DNA of 45,358 nt, taken from the NCBI GenBank assembly GCA_022792335.1, contig JAAWAV010000031.1:1-45358 (forward strand), read 5' to 3'. The notes below the pieces were generated by a model. The model saw only the letters and a list, made by a program, of their open reading frames with translations. It searched no databases and was not told the DNA's origin. Of the stretch, positions 8,706-17,213 are shown piece after piece (position 1 is the first letter of the stretch; every line of letters begins with the position of its first letter). The position numbers were made by a program, and so were the translations under genes. The DNA is from Lachnospiraceae bacterium (GTDB lineage Bacteria > Bacillota > Clostridia > Lachnospirales > Lachnospiraceae).

Positions 8706-8855
8706 GTGCGTGTAAGAATTACATTGGCATGTACGGAATGCAAGCAGCGGAATTACAACATGACGAAGGACAAGAAAACGCATCCTGAGAGAATGGAAAC
8801 CAAGAAGTATTGCAGGTTCTGCAAGACGCATACGCTGCATAAGGAAACCAAATAA
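8706..8855 (+). CDS. rpmG: 50S ribosomal protein L33
   Basis: Small zinc-ribbon large-subunit protein, 49 residues. GTG 8706 is the start, with GGAGG at 8693-8697 eight bases upstream. The product reads [17 protein letters not shown] and later [15 protein letters not shown]; the two CxxC pairs identify the zinc-binding (C+) form. It heads the secE-nusG operon, a common clostridial arrangement. Longer in-frame starts run back through the promoter region and are rejected. Confidence 0.95.
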   Translation: MRVRITLACTECKQRNYNMTKDKKTHPERMETKKYCRFCKTHTLHKETK

Positions 8856-8892
8856 CGGACGGCAGTGGCTGCGTAAGGAAAGTGAGAAGGAC

Positions 8893-9084
8893 ATGGAAGA
8901 AAGCGCAAAGAAGAAAAAGAGCTTATTCAAAAGCTTGAAGGCAGAGTTTAAGAAAATAATCTGGCCGGACAGGAAGTCTTTCACAAGACAGACCATTGCA
9001 GTACTACTCACATCTGTGTTTCTGGGCGCGTTGATCGCACTTTTAGATCTGGTGATCAAATTCGGCATCAATTTCGTGATATAA
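8893..9084 (+). CDS. secE: Preprotein translocase subunit SecE
   Basis: Essential membrane subunit of the SecYEG channel. The 63-residue product has a basic N-terminus (EESAKKKKSLFKSLKAEFKKI), the conserved IIWPDRKSFTRQT segment at 22-34, and a single transmembrane helix at about 34-60. This is the single-span form normal in Gram-positives. It lies between rpmG and nusG, 37 bp after the former and 15 bp before the latter. Confidence 0.96.
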   Translation: MEESAKKKKSLFKSLKAEFKKIIWPDRKSFTRQTIAVLLTSVFLGALIALLDLVIKFGINFVI

Positions 9085-9099
9085 GGATAGGGTGATGAT

Positions 9100-9615
9100 A
9101 TGTCAGAAGCGAATTGGTATGTAGTCCATACTTATTCCGGTTATGAAAACAAGGTGAAGGTTGACATTGAAAAAACAATCGAAAACAGAAACCTCCATGA
9201 CCAGATCCTGGAAGTGACCGTGCCGATGCAGGATGTTGTAGAGGTTAAGAATGGCATGAGGAAACAGGTTCAGAAAAAGATGTTTCCCGGCTATGTCCTG
9301 ATTAACATGGTCATGAATGACGAAACATGGTATGTTGTGAGAAACACCAGAGGTGTGACGGGCTTTGTCGGACCGGGTTCCAAGCCGGTGCCTCTTTCCG
9401 AGGAAGAAATGCGGCCCCTTGGTATCAGGGGAGGCGAGCTTACTCTGGACTTTGAACTGGGAGATGCGGTGATTGTAACCTCCGGAGCCTGGGAAGGCAC
9501 GGTGGGGAATATCAAAGGCATCAACGAAGGCAAGCAGAGCGTCACTATCAACGTGGATATGTTCGGCCGGGAAACTCCGGTGGAACTGAATTTCACAGAA
9601 GTGAAGAAGATGTAA
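9100..9615 (+). CDS. nusG: Transcription termination/antitermination factor NusG
   Basis: RNA polymerase elongation factor, 171 residues. The NGN domain spans about 1-110 (NWYVVHTYSGYENKV, FPGYVLI, NTRGVTGFVG) and a KOW domain spans about 120-171 (GDAVIVTSGAWEGTVGNIKGI). Length and domain order are normal. It is co-directional with secE and precedes rplK after a 114-bp leader. Confidence 0.97.
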   Translation: MSEANWYVVHTYSGYENKVKVDIEKTIENRNLHDQILEVTVPMQDVVEVKNGMRKQVQKKMFPGYVLINMVMNDETWYVVRNTRGVTGFVGPGSKPVPLSEEEMRPLGIRGGELTLDFELGDAVIVTSGAWEGTVGNIKGINEGKQSVTINVDMFGRETPVELNFTEVKKM

Positions 9616-9659
9616 CTGAAGGAAGCGTCTGCCTGGAAGGATGCGTTCCGGGGCAGCGC

Positions 9660-9707
9660 GTGGGAGGCGTAAGCCGTTAATCGGGACGGGAGACCGTCCA
9701 TTACCAC
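9660..9707 (+). promoter_or_regulatory. Putative L1-binding autoregulatory site before rplK
   Basis: GTGGGAGG (9660-9667) can pair through GTGG with the CCAC of ATTACCAC (9700-9707), closing a small domain that also holds a perfect GGACGG-GAGA-CCGTCC tetraloop hairpin (9684-9699). The Shine-Dalgarno of rplK follows at once. A sister motif precedes rplA. Ribosomal protein L1 is known to repress the L11-L1 operon through such mRNA mimics; assignment here is inference. Confidence 0.5.
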
Positions 9708-9729
9708 AAATATGTAGGAGGTGCCTGAT

Positions 9730-10155
9730 ATGGCAAAGAAAGTAACAGGTTATATTAAATTACAGATTCCTGCTGGCAAGGCAACACCCGCTCCGCCGGT
9801 TGGCCCTGCGCTGGGTCAGCATGGTGTGAATATTGTTCAGTTTACCAAGGAATTTAATGCGAGAACGGCAGATAAGGGCGATCTGATCATCCCTGTCGTT
9901 ATTACCGTATATGCGGACAGAAGCTTCAGCTTCGTAACAAAGACTCCGCCTGCAGCCGTTCTGTTAAAGAAGGCGTGCAACATTAAATCCGGTTCCGGCG
10001 TTCCCAATAAGAACAAGGTTGCCAGCATTTCCAAGGCGAAGCTTCAGGAGATCGCTGAGATGAAGATGCCTGATCTGAACGCTGCTTCTGTTGAGGCGGC
10101 CATGAGCATGGTAGCAGGCACAGCCCGCAGCATGGGGATCACGGTTGAGGATTAA
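9730..10155 (+). CDS. rplK: 50S ribosomal protein L11
   Basis: Component of the GTPase-associated centre, 141 residues, the normal length. The N-terminal domain ([20 protein letters not shown], then [15 protein letters not shown]) is the thiostrepton-site half, and the C-terminal rRNA-binding domain ends [18 protein letters not shown] 9730 is preferred over an in-frame GTG at 9721, because that GTG lies within the TAGGAGGT Shine-Dalgarno (9715-9721). Confidence 0.97.
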   Translation: MAKKVTGYIKLQIPAGKATPAPPVGPALGQHGVNIVQFTKEFNARTADKGDLIIPVVITVYADRSFSFVTKTPPAAVLLKKACNIKSGSGVPNKNKVASISKAKLQEIAEMKMPDLNAASVEAAMSMVAGTARSMGITVED

Positions 10156-10176
10156 CTTGGACAATGTCATTGATCT

Positions 10177-10204
10177 GTGGGAGGGATATTCCCGCAATTA
10201 CCAC
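10177..10204 (+). promoter_or_regulatory. Putative second L1-binding site before rplA
   Basis: GTGGGAGGG (10177-10185), a short TCCC-containing hairpin, and ATTACCAC (10197-10204) repeat the arrangement seen before rplK and directly abut the AGGAGG (10206-10211) of rplA. Pairing of GTGG with CCAC could occlude initiation. Confidence 0.48.
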
Positions 10205-10219
10205 TAGGAGGTTTATTTC

Positions 10220-10912
10220 ATGAAAAGAGGAAAGAAATACGCAGAAGCTGCTAAATTAGTTGACCGTACTATCCAGTATGATCCGGCGGACGCAGTTGCC
10301 CTGGTTAAGAAAACTGCAGTTGCGAAGTTTGACGAGACCATCGAGGCTCATATCAGAACGGGCTGCGACGGACGTCATGCGGACCAGCAGATCCGAGGCG
10401 CTGTTGTGCTGCCCCACGGAACCGGAAAAACTGTCCGCGTCCTGGTATTTGCAAAGAATGCCAAGGCAGATGAGGCTCAGGCCGCAGGCGCTGATTTTGT
10501 AGGCGCTGAGGAGCTGATTCCGAAGATCCAGAACGAAGGCTGGTTGGATTTTGACGTGGTTGTCGCCACTCCCGATATGATGGGCGTGGTTGGCCGTCTG
10601 GGCCGTGTGCTGGGTCCCAAGGGCCTGATGCCCAATCCGAAGGCCGGAACTGTGACCATGGACGTGGCGAAGGCCATTGCGGATATCAAAGCCGGTAAGA
10701 TCGAATACAGACTGGATAAGACCAATATTGTTCACGTACCGTTGGGCAAAGCTTCTTTCACCGAGGAGCAGTTGTCCGAAAACTTCCAGACGTTAATGAG
10801 TGCAATTATAAAGGCAAAACCCAGTGCGCTGAAAGGCCAGTATCTGAGGAGCGTTACCCTGACCTCCACGATGGGCCCCGGCGTAAAAGTAAATCCTATG
10901 AAATTAATGTAA
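10220..10912 (+). CDS. rplA: 50S ribosomal protein L1
   Basis: L1 forms the mobile L1 stalk that guides deacylated tRNA to the exit site and represses its own mRNA in many bacteria. The 230-residue length is normal. Diagnostic segments are [16 protein letters not shown], the central [20 protein letters not shown], and the C-terminal [12 protein letters not shown]. The start ATG 10220 lies 8 bases after AGGAGG. It is followed not by rplJ at once but by a 500-bp region with tandem repeats and an L10 leader. Confidence 0.97.
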   Translation: MKRGKKYAEAAKLVDRTIQYDPADAVALVKKTAVAKFDETIEAHIRTGCDGRHADQQIRGAVVLPHGTGKTVRVLVFAKNAKADEAQAAGADFVGAEELIPKIQNEGWLDFDVVVATPDMMGVVGRLGRVLGPKGLMPNPKAGTVTMDVAKAIADIKAGKIEYRLDKTNIVHVPLGKASFTEEQLSENFQTLMSAIIKAKPSALKGQYLRSVTLTSTMGPGVKVNPMKLM

Positions 10913-10931
10913 TGTAAGCAATGAGCCGTGC

Positions 10932-11191
10932 GGGATCAGAGAATGACGATCCGGCCGCAAGCGGCCGGGAGCGTTGTTTTCTGATCCCATAGGGCGAAAG
11001 CCCGTAGCGACAGAGCGCAAGCTCTGGAGCAGCACGGCGTTCAGCGAGGAGCGGTATAGTCTGCTAGGGCGAAAGCCCGTAGCGACAGAGCGCAAGCTCT
11101 GGAGCGGCCCGGCGTTCAGCGAGGAGCGGTATAGTCCGTTAGGGCGAATGCCCGTAGCGACAGAGCGCAAGCTCTGGAGCGGCCCGGCGTT
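10932..11191 (+). repeat. 75-bp tandem repeat array (2.7 copies) with flanking hairpin
   Basis: Copies begin at 10991, 11066 and 11141, exactly 75 bp apart, the last ending near 11191. Each contains GGGC-GAAA-GCCC (10992-11003 in copy 1; loop GAAT in copy 3) and CAGAGC-GCAA-GCTCTG (11011-11026), both perfect stems, with GNRA tetraloops. Just upstream a 9-bp stem, GGGATCAGA (10932-10940) with TCTGATCCC (10980-10988), encloses an 18-base palindrome at 10951-10968. Because 75 is divisible by 3, both strands show repeat-derived reading frames (about 88 and 105 codons); these look like by-products. The role is unknown; structured RNA or a REP-like mobile repeat is possible. Confidence 0.9.
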
Positions 11192-11214
11192 TGCAAAAAA
11201 GTTTGAATCGGAGA

Positions 11215-11243
11215 TTGACATGGAAAGTAATCTGTGTTAATTT
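11215..11243 (+). promoter_or_regulatory. Promoter of the rplJ-rplL unit
   Basis: TTGACA (11215-11220), 17-bp spacer, TAATTT (11238-11243), immediately after the repeat array and before the L10 leader. The -35 is perfect consensus. Confidence 0.72.
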
Positions 11244-11249
11244 ATATAA

Positions 11250-11380
11250 GTACGTCATATGCGTACACTCGCCGAAGACAGCAGGTACTGAGAAGTGTAA
11301 GCGAATGCGCCTGCCGAGGAGATAAGATTGACAATCTGTGAATCCTTATGCCCCGTATGTCTTTTGCATGCGGGTTTTTT
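11250..11380 (+). ncRNA. Ribosomal protein L10 leader with attenuator
   Basis: The leader contains GTACG/CGTAC (11250-11266) and the conserved L10-binding core (GCCGAAGACAGCAGGT, 11271-11286, and CCTGCCGAGGA, 11310-11320). A terminator hairpin follows: CCCGTATG (11352-11359) pairs with CATGCGGG (11367-11374), then six T (11375-11380). This matches the known L10(L12)4 autoregulatory leader in Gram-positives. Excess L10 would favour termination before rplJ. Confidence 0.85.
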
Positions 11381-11413
11381 GCGGCGATAAAATAAGATAA
11401 GGAGGAAAAAAGA

Positions 11414-11902
11414 ATGGCGAAGGTAGAATTAAAGCAGCCTGTTGTGGAAGAGATTTCCAACCTGTTAAAGGAAGCAAAATCTGCAGTGCTGGTTGATTAT
11501 CGCGGTCTGACTGTTGAACAGGATACGGAACTGCGCAGACAGCTCAGGGCAGCCGGAGTTAATTATAAAGTATACAAGAACACCATGATTAACTTTGCAG
11601 TCCGGGGCACAGACTTTGAACCGCTGAAGGCAGATCTGGAAGGGCCTACTGCACTGGCTACGTCCGCTACGGATGAGACGGCTCCTGCCCGTGTGCTCAA
11701 TGAGTTTAGCAAAAAGGCAGATAAACTGGAGCTTAAGTCCGGCGTTGTTGAGGGAACTTATTACGATGCGGCGGGAATCAAAGTGATTGCCACCATTCCC
11801 GGCAGAGAAGAACTGCTTGGAAAGTTGCTTGGAAGTATCCAGTCTCCCATTGCGAACCTGGCCCGTGTTCTCAATCAGATTGCGGAAGCAAAGGCAGAGT
11901 AA
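11414..11902 (+). CDS. rplJ: 50S ribosomal protein L10
   Basis: Base of the ribosomal stalk, binding 23S rRNA and the L7/L12 dimers. The 162-residue product begins MAKVELKQPVVEEISNLL and has the conserved VDYRGLTVEQDTELRRQLR segment at about 30-50. The ATG follows AAGGAGG (11399-11405). It is preceded by its own promoter and autoregulatory leader, so it forms a unit with rplL. Confidence 0.97.
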   Translation: MAKVELKQPVVEEISNLLKEAKSAVLVDYRGLTVEQDTELRRQLRAAGVNYKVYKNTMINFAVRGTDFEPLKADLEGPTALATSATDETAPARVLNEFSKKADKLELKSGVVEGTYYDAAGIKVIATIPGREELLGKLLGSIQSPIANLARVLNQIAEAKAE

Positions 11903-12005
11903 TCAGAGATATTCTGCAGCCGGGATATGGTTTGATATACGATGCTGCAGAGAAAGTTGAACATTATTTGCGAATCATACAAAAAATTAATGGAGGGAAA
12001 TTCAA

Positions 12006-12380
12006 ATGGCAAAGTTGACGACAGCAGAATTTATTGATGCGATCAAAGAGTTAAGCGTGTTAGAGTTAAATGAGCTGGTAAAGGCTTGTGAGGAAGAGTT
12101 CGGCGTATCCGCAGCGGCAGGTGTTGTTGTGGCGGCAGCAGGCGCAGGCGCAGCAGCAGAGGAAGAAAAGACAGAGTTTGACGTTGAGCTGACGGAAGTT
12201 GGCCCCAACAAGGTTAAGGTTATCAAAGTGGTGCGTGAAGCTACTGGCCTTGGTCTGAAAGAGGCGAAGGAAGTCGTAGACGGCGCTCCCAAGGTTGTTA
12301 AGGCTCAGGCCACCAAGGAAGAGGCTGAGGATCTGAAGGCGAAACTGGAAGGCGAAGGCGCAAAGGTTACTCTGAAATAA
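12006..12380 (+). CDS. rplL: 50S ribosomal protein L7/L12
   Basis: Stalk protein that recruits translation GTPases, 124 residues. The N-terminal dimerisation helices (about 1-33) are followed by an Ala/Gly-rich flexible hinge (about 35-55) and the C-terminal factor-binding domain with [21 protein letters not shown]. The start has a GGAGGG just upstream. A strong terminator follows and rpoB/rpoC are not next, unlike the usual order. Confidence 0.97.
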   Translation: MAKLTTAEFIDAIKELSVLELNELVKACEEEFGVSAAAGVVVAAAGAGAAAEEEKTEFDVELTEVGPNKVKVIKVVREATGLGLKEAKEVVDGAPKVVKAQATKEEAEDLKAKLEGEGAKVTLK

Positions 12381-12402
12381 TTCAAAGAAGAATAGAAAAT
12401 GT

Positions 12403-12446
12403 AAAACTGCCGTACCGGATGATAGTTCCGGATGCGGCAGTTTTTT
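12403..12446 (+). terminator. Terminator of the rplJ-rplL unit
   Basis: AACTGCCG (12405-12412) pairs with CGGCAGTT (12435-12442), with an inner CCGGA (12415-12419) / TCCGG (12427-12431) stem, followed by six T. It closes the ribosomal region on the plus strand. Confidence 0.9.
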
Positions 12447-12513
12447 GTTTCGGAGAATCCTGCAAAACGGGATTCTTTTTATCGTATGGAAACTCCGTTC
12501 CCCATACCATCAG

Positions 12514-13554
12514 TCAGGGGTTTACGGGGATGGCACTGCCACGCACGATGAGTTCTCCGTCCAGGAGCACTTTGGCAGGAGGCATATCCGGATGCGTCAG
12601 ATTGTAATGGAGGAGCTGTACCACTATGGCCCCCAGTTCTTTGCAGGGGATTCGCACAGAAGTCAGAGGAGGAGCGCAGATGGCGCTGAAAGAAATATCG
12701 TCAATTCCAATGATGGAGCAATCCTGAGGGAGTTTGAATCCCTTGTCTTTTAAGGCACGGCTACAGCCAAGAGCGATCATATCGTTATCGGCCACAAGCG
12801 CAGATGGAAAAGCAGTTCCGGCGTCGAAAAGCGTGCTCATTTCTTCATAAGATCTGGTCATCGAAGGCGTGAGGGAATAAATTTGCTCCTCTTTCACAGG
12901 GAGACCCAGTCGGTTCATGGCGTTACGATAGCCGTACATGCGGGCTTGGAAATTTCCCGTATTCATAGAACTGTGTAAATATCCGATTTCCCGATGACCG
13001 AGCCGATAGAAATAATCCACTGCTTTTTCCATAATTTCTTCATTATTCATGGTGACACAGTTCAGGGAGCGGCCAGGAGCAGGAGTATCCATTAAAATAA
13101 CCGGGACAGGAAGCGTTTCAAAAAAGGGAAGGTCTGTGGTGGCTAACTCTGTGCCTAATACAACAATCCCGTCCAGAGGTTCTTCTGATACTCTGGCGTA
13201 GATTTCTTCTCGGTTTTCCGGACCGAAAACAGTGATCACCAGTTCAAATCCTAGTTTACGGCACTCTTCCTCCAGAGAATCGATAATGGAAGAAATAAAA
13301 TTTCCGTTTTCATCTACTAGGATGGCAGAGCTTTTGTACTTCAGAAAACGGATACTTCTGGGGATGCGGCTGGTATCCTCCGCTTTGTCAACCGTAGTTT
13401 TTCGGATACGGTATCCATAACTTTCCAAAACGGCGGTTATGGTAGCGCGGGTGGCGTCGCTGACTCCTTTTTTGTTGTTCAAAACAAAAGAAACGGCGGC
13501 CGGAGAGACCCCCAGCTCAGCGGCGATGTCCTGTAATGGTTTTTTATTTCTCAT
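12514..13554 (-). CDS. LacI family transcriptional regulator
   Basis: Sugar-responsive repressor, 346 residues. The N-terminal helix-turn-helix and hinge (about 1-55) read LQDIAAELGVSPAAVSFVLNNKKGVSDATR, and the rest is a periplasmic-binding-protein-like effector domain (VLGTELATTDLPF, LVADNDMIALG, IIGIDDISFSAICAPPLTSV). The start ATG 13554 follows GGAGAG. It diverges from the sugar-kinase operon beginning at 13852 and is its most likely repressor. The effector is unknown. AAGCG-containing sequences in the shared intergenic region could be operators. Confidence 0.93.
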   Translation of the reverse strand: MRNKKPLQDIAAELGVSPAAVSFVLNNKKGVSDATRATITAVLESYGYRIRKTTVDKAEDTSRIPRSIRFLKYKSSAILVDENGNFISSIIDSLEEECRKLGFELVITVFGPENREEIYARVSEEPLDGIVVLGTELATTDLPFFETLPVPVILMDTPAPGRSLNCVTMNNEEIMEKAVDYFYRLGHREIGYLHSSMNTGNFQARMYGYRNAMNRLGLPVKEEQIYSLTPSMTRSYEEMSTLFDAGTAFPSALVADNDMIALGCSRALKDKGFKLPQDCSIIGIDDISFSAICAPPLTSVRIPCKELGAIVVQLLHYNLTHPDMPPAKVLLDGELIVRGSAIPVNP

Positions 13555-13756
13555 GGTTTCTCTCCATATCTATTCTATTAAGCGAAAATGGCGGCTACTT
13601 TATATTTTAGAGAGAACTATAACATAGACTTTGCTTAAAGGCAAGCGTTTTTTAGTGATTCCTAAAAATTAAGGGAAGAGTTCAAAAATATTGATGGAAT
13701 ATAGATAAAAAATTATTAAAATCAGAGAAAAATATTGGGTATATGGCAAAAGTATG

Positions 13757-13785
13757 TTGACATTCTTCTGGGAACTTGCTACTAT
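13757..13785 (+). promoter_or_regulatory. Promoter of the sugar catabolic operon
   Basis: TTGACA (13757-13762), exactly 17 bp, TACTAT (13780-13785), 66 bp before the kinase start. The AT-rich 297-bp gap to the divergent LacI gene also holds GGCAAGCGTTTTTT near 13640 and TTAAGCGAAAA near 13578, which resemble LacI-family or catabolite (cre-like) half-sites but are imperfect. Confidence 0.78.
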
Positions 13786-13851
13786 AAAGTTAAATTGCAC
13801 AGGAGGAGAAACTAAAATTTAGTAAAATGTAGGAAGCGGAGGTAAAAATTA

Positions 13852-15564
13852 ATGAAGAAGATCATCAACGCGCCGGAACATTATGTGGATGAGATGCTGG
13901 AAGGAATCTACACGGCCCATCCCGATCTGGTGACTTACGTGGCAGACGATCTGCGCTGCCTGGTCACAGCCAACAAGAAAGAAGGCAAGGTAGGCATTGC
14001 CACCGGCGGCGGTTCCGGCCATCTCCCTTTGTTTTTGGGGTACGTGGGGAGAGGGATGTTGGACGGCTGCTGCGTCGGCGATGTGTTCCAGTCTCCCAGT
14101 TCAGAGCAGATGCTGGCAGTGACGAAAGCCATTGATTCCGGAGCCGGCGTTCTCTATATTTATGGAAATTACAACGGAGATATTTTTAATTTCAATATGG
14201 CGGCGGAGATGGCAGAGTTTGAGGATGGCATTCGGGTAGAAACGGTTCTCGGAGCAGACGATGTGGCTTCCGGCCCTCTGCCCGCACCGGGAGAGAAGAG
14301 TATCCGCCGCGGTGTGGCAGGTATTTTCTTTGTTTATAAATGTGCAGGAGCCGCTGCAGACGAGATGATGAGCCTGGACGAAGTAAAGCGCGTGGCTGAG
14401 AAAGCGGCGACGAGCGTCCGTACCATGGGAGTGGCTCTGACCCCCTGCATTGTTCCCAGAGTCGGCCATGCGGGTTTTGCTATCGGCGAGGACGAGATGG
14501 AGATTGGTATGGGAATCCACGGGGAGACCGGTATCCGCCGTGGAAAACTGGAGCCGGCTGATCAGATTGTGGAAGAGATGCTGGAGAAGATCCTGGGAGA
14601 TTTTGATGAGATCGACGGAGGACGCGTGGCTGTTTTGGTAAACGGCCTTGGAGCGACGACTCTTGACGAACAGTATATTGTTACCAGAAAGATCGACGCC
14701 GTATTAAAGAGCAGAAATATTACGGTGAAGAAGTACTATGTGGGTGAGTACGCCACGGCTCTGGAGATGGCGGGAGTATCCATTTCCGTGCTGAAGCTGG
14801 ATGAGGAGCTGGAGCGGCTTCTTGGCGAGCCGGCTCAGACGCCGTTTTTCCATCAGGGAAGCGTGTCTGAGGAAGGTACGGTAAAAATGGATGTGAAAAA
14901 GACAGAAAAAGCCTCTGCAACAGCAGTCGAGGGAAAGAAGGGCGAGGACGTCAACAGCCTGGTTGGTTTTCTGAAAAAGGCCAGCGAGATCATGGCGGAA
15001 CACAGAGATTACCTGATTGACCTGGACAGCGTGGTAGGCGACGGCGATTTAGGCCTTACCATGTCCGACGGATTTGCGGCGGCTTATAAGGCTGTGGACG
15101 GAACCGGGGAGGCAGATTCCGGAAAGCTCCTTTACACAGCGGGAAAAGCCATGTCTATTGCAGTGCCCTCCACGATGGGAACTTTGATGGCTTCAGGACT
15201 TATGCAGGCAGGTAAGAGACTTCGCGGTAAGACGGAGACGGGCCTTGCAGAAAGTGTGGAGCTGTTTGAAGGCTATGCGGAAGGCGTTATGAACCTGGGG
15301 AAGGCGAAGGTAGGAGACAAGACCTTCCTGGATGGTATGGTTCCTGCTGTATCTGCGCTTAAGGCGGCAAAAGAGGCTGGCAAGGATCTGAAAGCGGCAG
15401 CAGCAGAGGCGAAAGCGGCGGCAGAAAAGGGATTCGAAGAGACGACCACCATGCTGGCAGTGCACGGAAGAGCGGCAACCCGCGGCGAGGCTTCCAGAAG
15501 CTTAAAGGATCCTGGAGCGGCAGTTGCCATGCTGATTATGGACGCATTTGAGCAGACCGTATAA
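13852..15564 (+). CDS. Fused DhaK-DhaL dihydroxyacetone-kinase-like protein
   Basis: ATP-dependent kinase of the Dak family, 570 residues, with substrate (DhaK, about 1-330) and nucleotide (DhaL, about 365-570) domains in one chain. The DhaK part has GGGSGH (52-57) and the covalent-binding histidine in GIHGETG (His223). The DhaL part has the Asp triad [11 protein letters not shown] (Asp392, Asp397, Asp399). The substrate could be dihydroxyacetone or a related ketose such as erythrulose; family members differ. It opens the operon after a near-consensus promoter. Paired with an aldolase, it could trap a three- or four-carbon product. Confidence 0.92.
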   Translation: MKKIINAPEHYVDEMLEGIYTAHPDLVTYVADDLRCLVTANKKEGKVGIATGGGSGHLPLFLGYVGRGMLDGCCVGDVFQSPSSEQMLAVTKAIDSGAGVLYIYGNYNGDIFNFNMAAEMAEFEDGIRVETVLGADDVASGPLPAPGEKSIRRGVAGIFFVYKCAGAAADEMMSLDEVKRVAEKAATSVRTMGVALTPCIVPRVGHAGFAIGEDEMEIGMGIHGETGIRRGKLEPADQIVEEMLEKILGDFDEIDGGRVAVLVNGLGATTLDEQYIVTRKIDAVLKSRNITVKKYYVGEYATALEMAGVSISVLKLDEELERLLGEPAQTPFFHQGSVSEEGTVKMDVKKTEKASATAVEGKKGEDVNSLVGFLKKASEIMAEHRDYLIDLDSVVGDGDLGLTMSDGFAAAYKAVDGTGEADSGKLLYTAGKAMSIAVPSTMGTLMASGLMQAGKRLRGKTETGLAESVELFEGYAEGVMNLGKAKVGDKTFLDGMVPAVSALKAAKEAGKDLKAAAAEAKAAAEKGFEETTTMLAVHGRAATRGEASRSLKDPGAAVAMLIMDAFEQTV

Positions 15565-15578
15565 AGAATCATAAACCG

Positions 15579-15618
15579 GCCGCCTGCAAGATTCAGCTCA
15601 TCTGAGCTTACAGGCGGC
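15579..15618 (+). other. Intercistronic hairpin
   Basis: GCCGCCTG (15579-15586) pairs with CAGGCGGC (15611-15618) and encloses an AGCTC/GAGCT inner stem. No T run follows, so it is more likely an mRNA-processing or stability element, or a weak terminator, than a full stop between the kinase and isomerase genes. Confidence 0.6.
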
Positions 15619-15649
15619 AGAAAGTTATAGATCATAGGAGGAGAAGGAA

Positions 15650-17119
15650 ATGAACAATATGCCTGATGTCAAAATTGGCGTGGTGGCGGTGAGCCGTGAT
15701 TGTTTTCCGATGACGCTGTCTGAAAACCGGAGAAAAGCCCTGGTGGCGGCTTACGAAAAAATGTATGGGGAGATTTATGAGTGTCCGACCTGTGTGGAAA
15801 ATGAATTGCACATGAGAAAGGCGCTTTCTGAGTTGCAGGCGGCCGGATGTAATGCGCTTGTGGTATACCTTGGAAACTTCGGACCGGAAAGCTCTGAGAC
15901 GCTTCTTGCGAAGGAGTTCGGAGGCCCGGTGATGTTCGTGGCGGCTGCGGAGGAAACTCAGCAAGATCTGATTCAGGGACGCGGCGATGCTTACTGCGGG
16001 ATGCTCAATGCCAGCTATAATCTGAGCCTCCGGAATATCCGTGCTTATATCCCGGAATATCCGGTGGGAACGGCAGAGGAATGCGCAGATATGATCCATG
16101 AATTTTTGCCGGTGGCGAGAACTGTGGTGGCCCTTAAAAATCTGAAAATTATTTCCTTTGGTCCAAGACCTCAGGACTTTTTGGCATGCAATGCACCGAT
16201 TAAGCGACTCTATGATCTGGGTGTAGAGATTGAAGAAAACTCTGAGCTGGATCTGTTTGAGTCCTTTAAGAAGCATGAGGGCGACGAGCGGATTCCCGGA
16301 GTGGTAAAAGAGATGGAAGCAGACCTGGGAGCGGGAAATAAGAAACCGGAGGTTCTTAGTCGCCTGGCCCAGTATGAGCTGACTCTTTTAGACTGGGTGG
16401 AGGCTCACAGAGGATCAAGATCTTATGTGGCCATCGCTGGGAAATGCTGGCCGGCCTTCCAGACTCAGTTCGGTTTCGTGCCCTGCTATGTAAACGGCAG
16501 ACTGACGGCGAAGGGGATTCCAGTATCCTGCGAGGTGGATATTTACGGCGCTTTAAGCGAGTACATCGGAACGGTAATCAGCCAGGATACGGTGACTCTC
16601 TTAGATATCAACAATACGGTGCCTACGGACATGTATGAGGAGAGTATCAAAGGACATTGTGGCTATGCGCATCAGGATACCTTTATGGGATTCCACTGTG
16701 GCAATACGGCTTCCGGAAAACTGGTATCCTGTGAGATGAAGTATCAGCTTATTATGACCAGAACGCTTCCGGAAGCATCTACTCAGGGAACTTTGGAGGG
16801 AGATATCGTACCTGGAGATATTACCTTCTTCCGTCTGCAAAGTACGGCTGATTCCAGACTCCGGGCTTATGTGGCAGAGGGAGAAGTCCTTCCTGTGGCC
16901 ACAAGATCCTTTGGAGGAATTGGGGTGTTTGCAATTCCTGAGATGGGACGTTTCTACCGCCATGTGCTTGTAGAGAAGAATTTCCCTCATCATGGGGCGG
17001 TGGCTTTCGGGCATTACGGAAAGGCAATTTTCAATGTATTCCGTTACCTGGGCGTAGAGGATATCGGTTTTAACCAGCCGAAGGGAATGCTCTATCCCAG
17101 CGAGAATCCTTTTGCGTAA
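15650..17119 (+). CDS. L-fucose/L-arabinose isomerase family protein
   Basis: Large cytoplasmic protein of 489 residues related to the fucose isomerase superfamily (COG2407-type), which interconverts aldoses and ketoses with a divalent metal. Features include the N-terminal Rossmann-like start (VKIGVVAVSRDCFPM, counting from the second methionine), a VVYLGNFGPESSE segment near 85, and the C-terminal GKLVSCEMKY and HHGAVAFGHYGKAIFNVFRYLG blocks. ATG 15650 lies 8 bases after AGGAGG (15636-15641). Its neighbours (kinases and a class II aldolase) fit an isomerase-kinase-aldolase route. The true sugar is unknown; the family also holds isomerases for unusual sugars. Confidence 0.85.
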   Translation: MNNMPDVKIGVVAVSRDCFPMTLSENRRKALVAAYEKMYGEIYECPTCVENELHMRKALSELQAAGCNALVVYLGNFGPESSETLLAKEFGGPVMFVAAAEETQQDLIQGRGDAYCGMLNASYNLSLRNIRAYIPEYPVGTAEECADMIHEFLPVARTVVALKNLKIISFGPRPQDFLACNAPIKRLYDLGVEIEENSELDLFESFKKHEGDERIPGVVKEMEADLGAGNKKPEVLSRLAQYELTLLDWVEAHRGSRSYVAIAGKCWPAFQTQFGFVPCYVNGRLTAKGIPVSCEVDIYGALSEYIGTVISQDTVTLLDINNTVPTDMYEESIKGHCGYAHQDTFMGFHCGNTASGKLVSCEMKYQLIMTRTLPEASTQGTLEGDIVPGDITFFRLQSTADSRLRAYVAEGEVLPVATRSFGGIGVFAIPEMGRFYRHVLVEKNFPHHGAVAFGHYGKAIFNVFRYLGVEDIGFNQPKGMLYPSENPFA

Positions 17120-17136
17120 TCAGAGATAGAAATTTG

Positions 17137-17182
17137 ATTCGCCTGTGTGGACGGGAGTATTCCGGCTTCACAGGCGAATTTT
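17137..17182 (+). terminator. Rho-independent terminator after the isomerase gene
   Basis: An 11-bp perfect stem, ATTCGCCTGTG (17137-17147) with CACAGGCGAAT (17169-17179), then TTTTAT. It may separate the first two genes of the locus from the rest or attenuate read-through. Confidence 0.78.
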
Positions 17183-17213
17183 ATAATAGTGGGAAGAAGG
17201 CAGGTAATATCAA

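Noticed and set aside
10991..11191. CRISPR array
   Set aside because: Copies are contiguous 75-bp tandem repeats with no unique spacers and no cas genes nearby.
10904..11240. Open frames of about 88 and 105 codons on opposite strands over the repeat array
   Set aside because: They arise because the 75-bp unit is a multiple of three. They have no ribosome sites and their protein repeats mirror the DNA repeats; I treat them as non-coding.
12514..12760. Plus-strand frames after the rplL terminator
   Set aside because: They lie antisense to the LacI effector domain and show no recognisable protein features.
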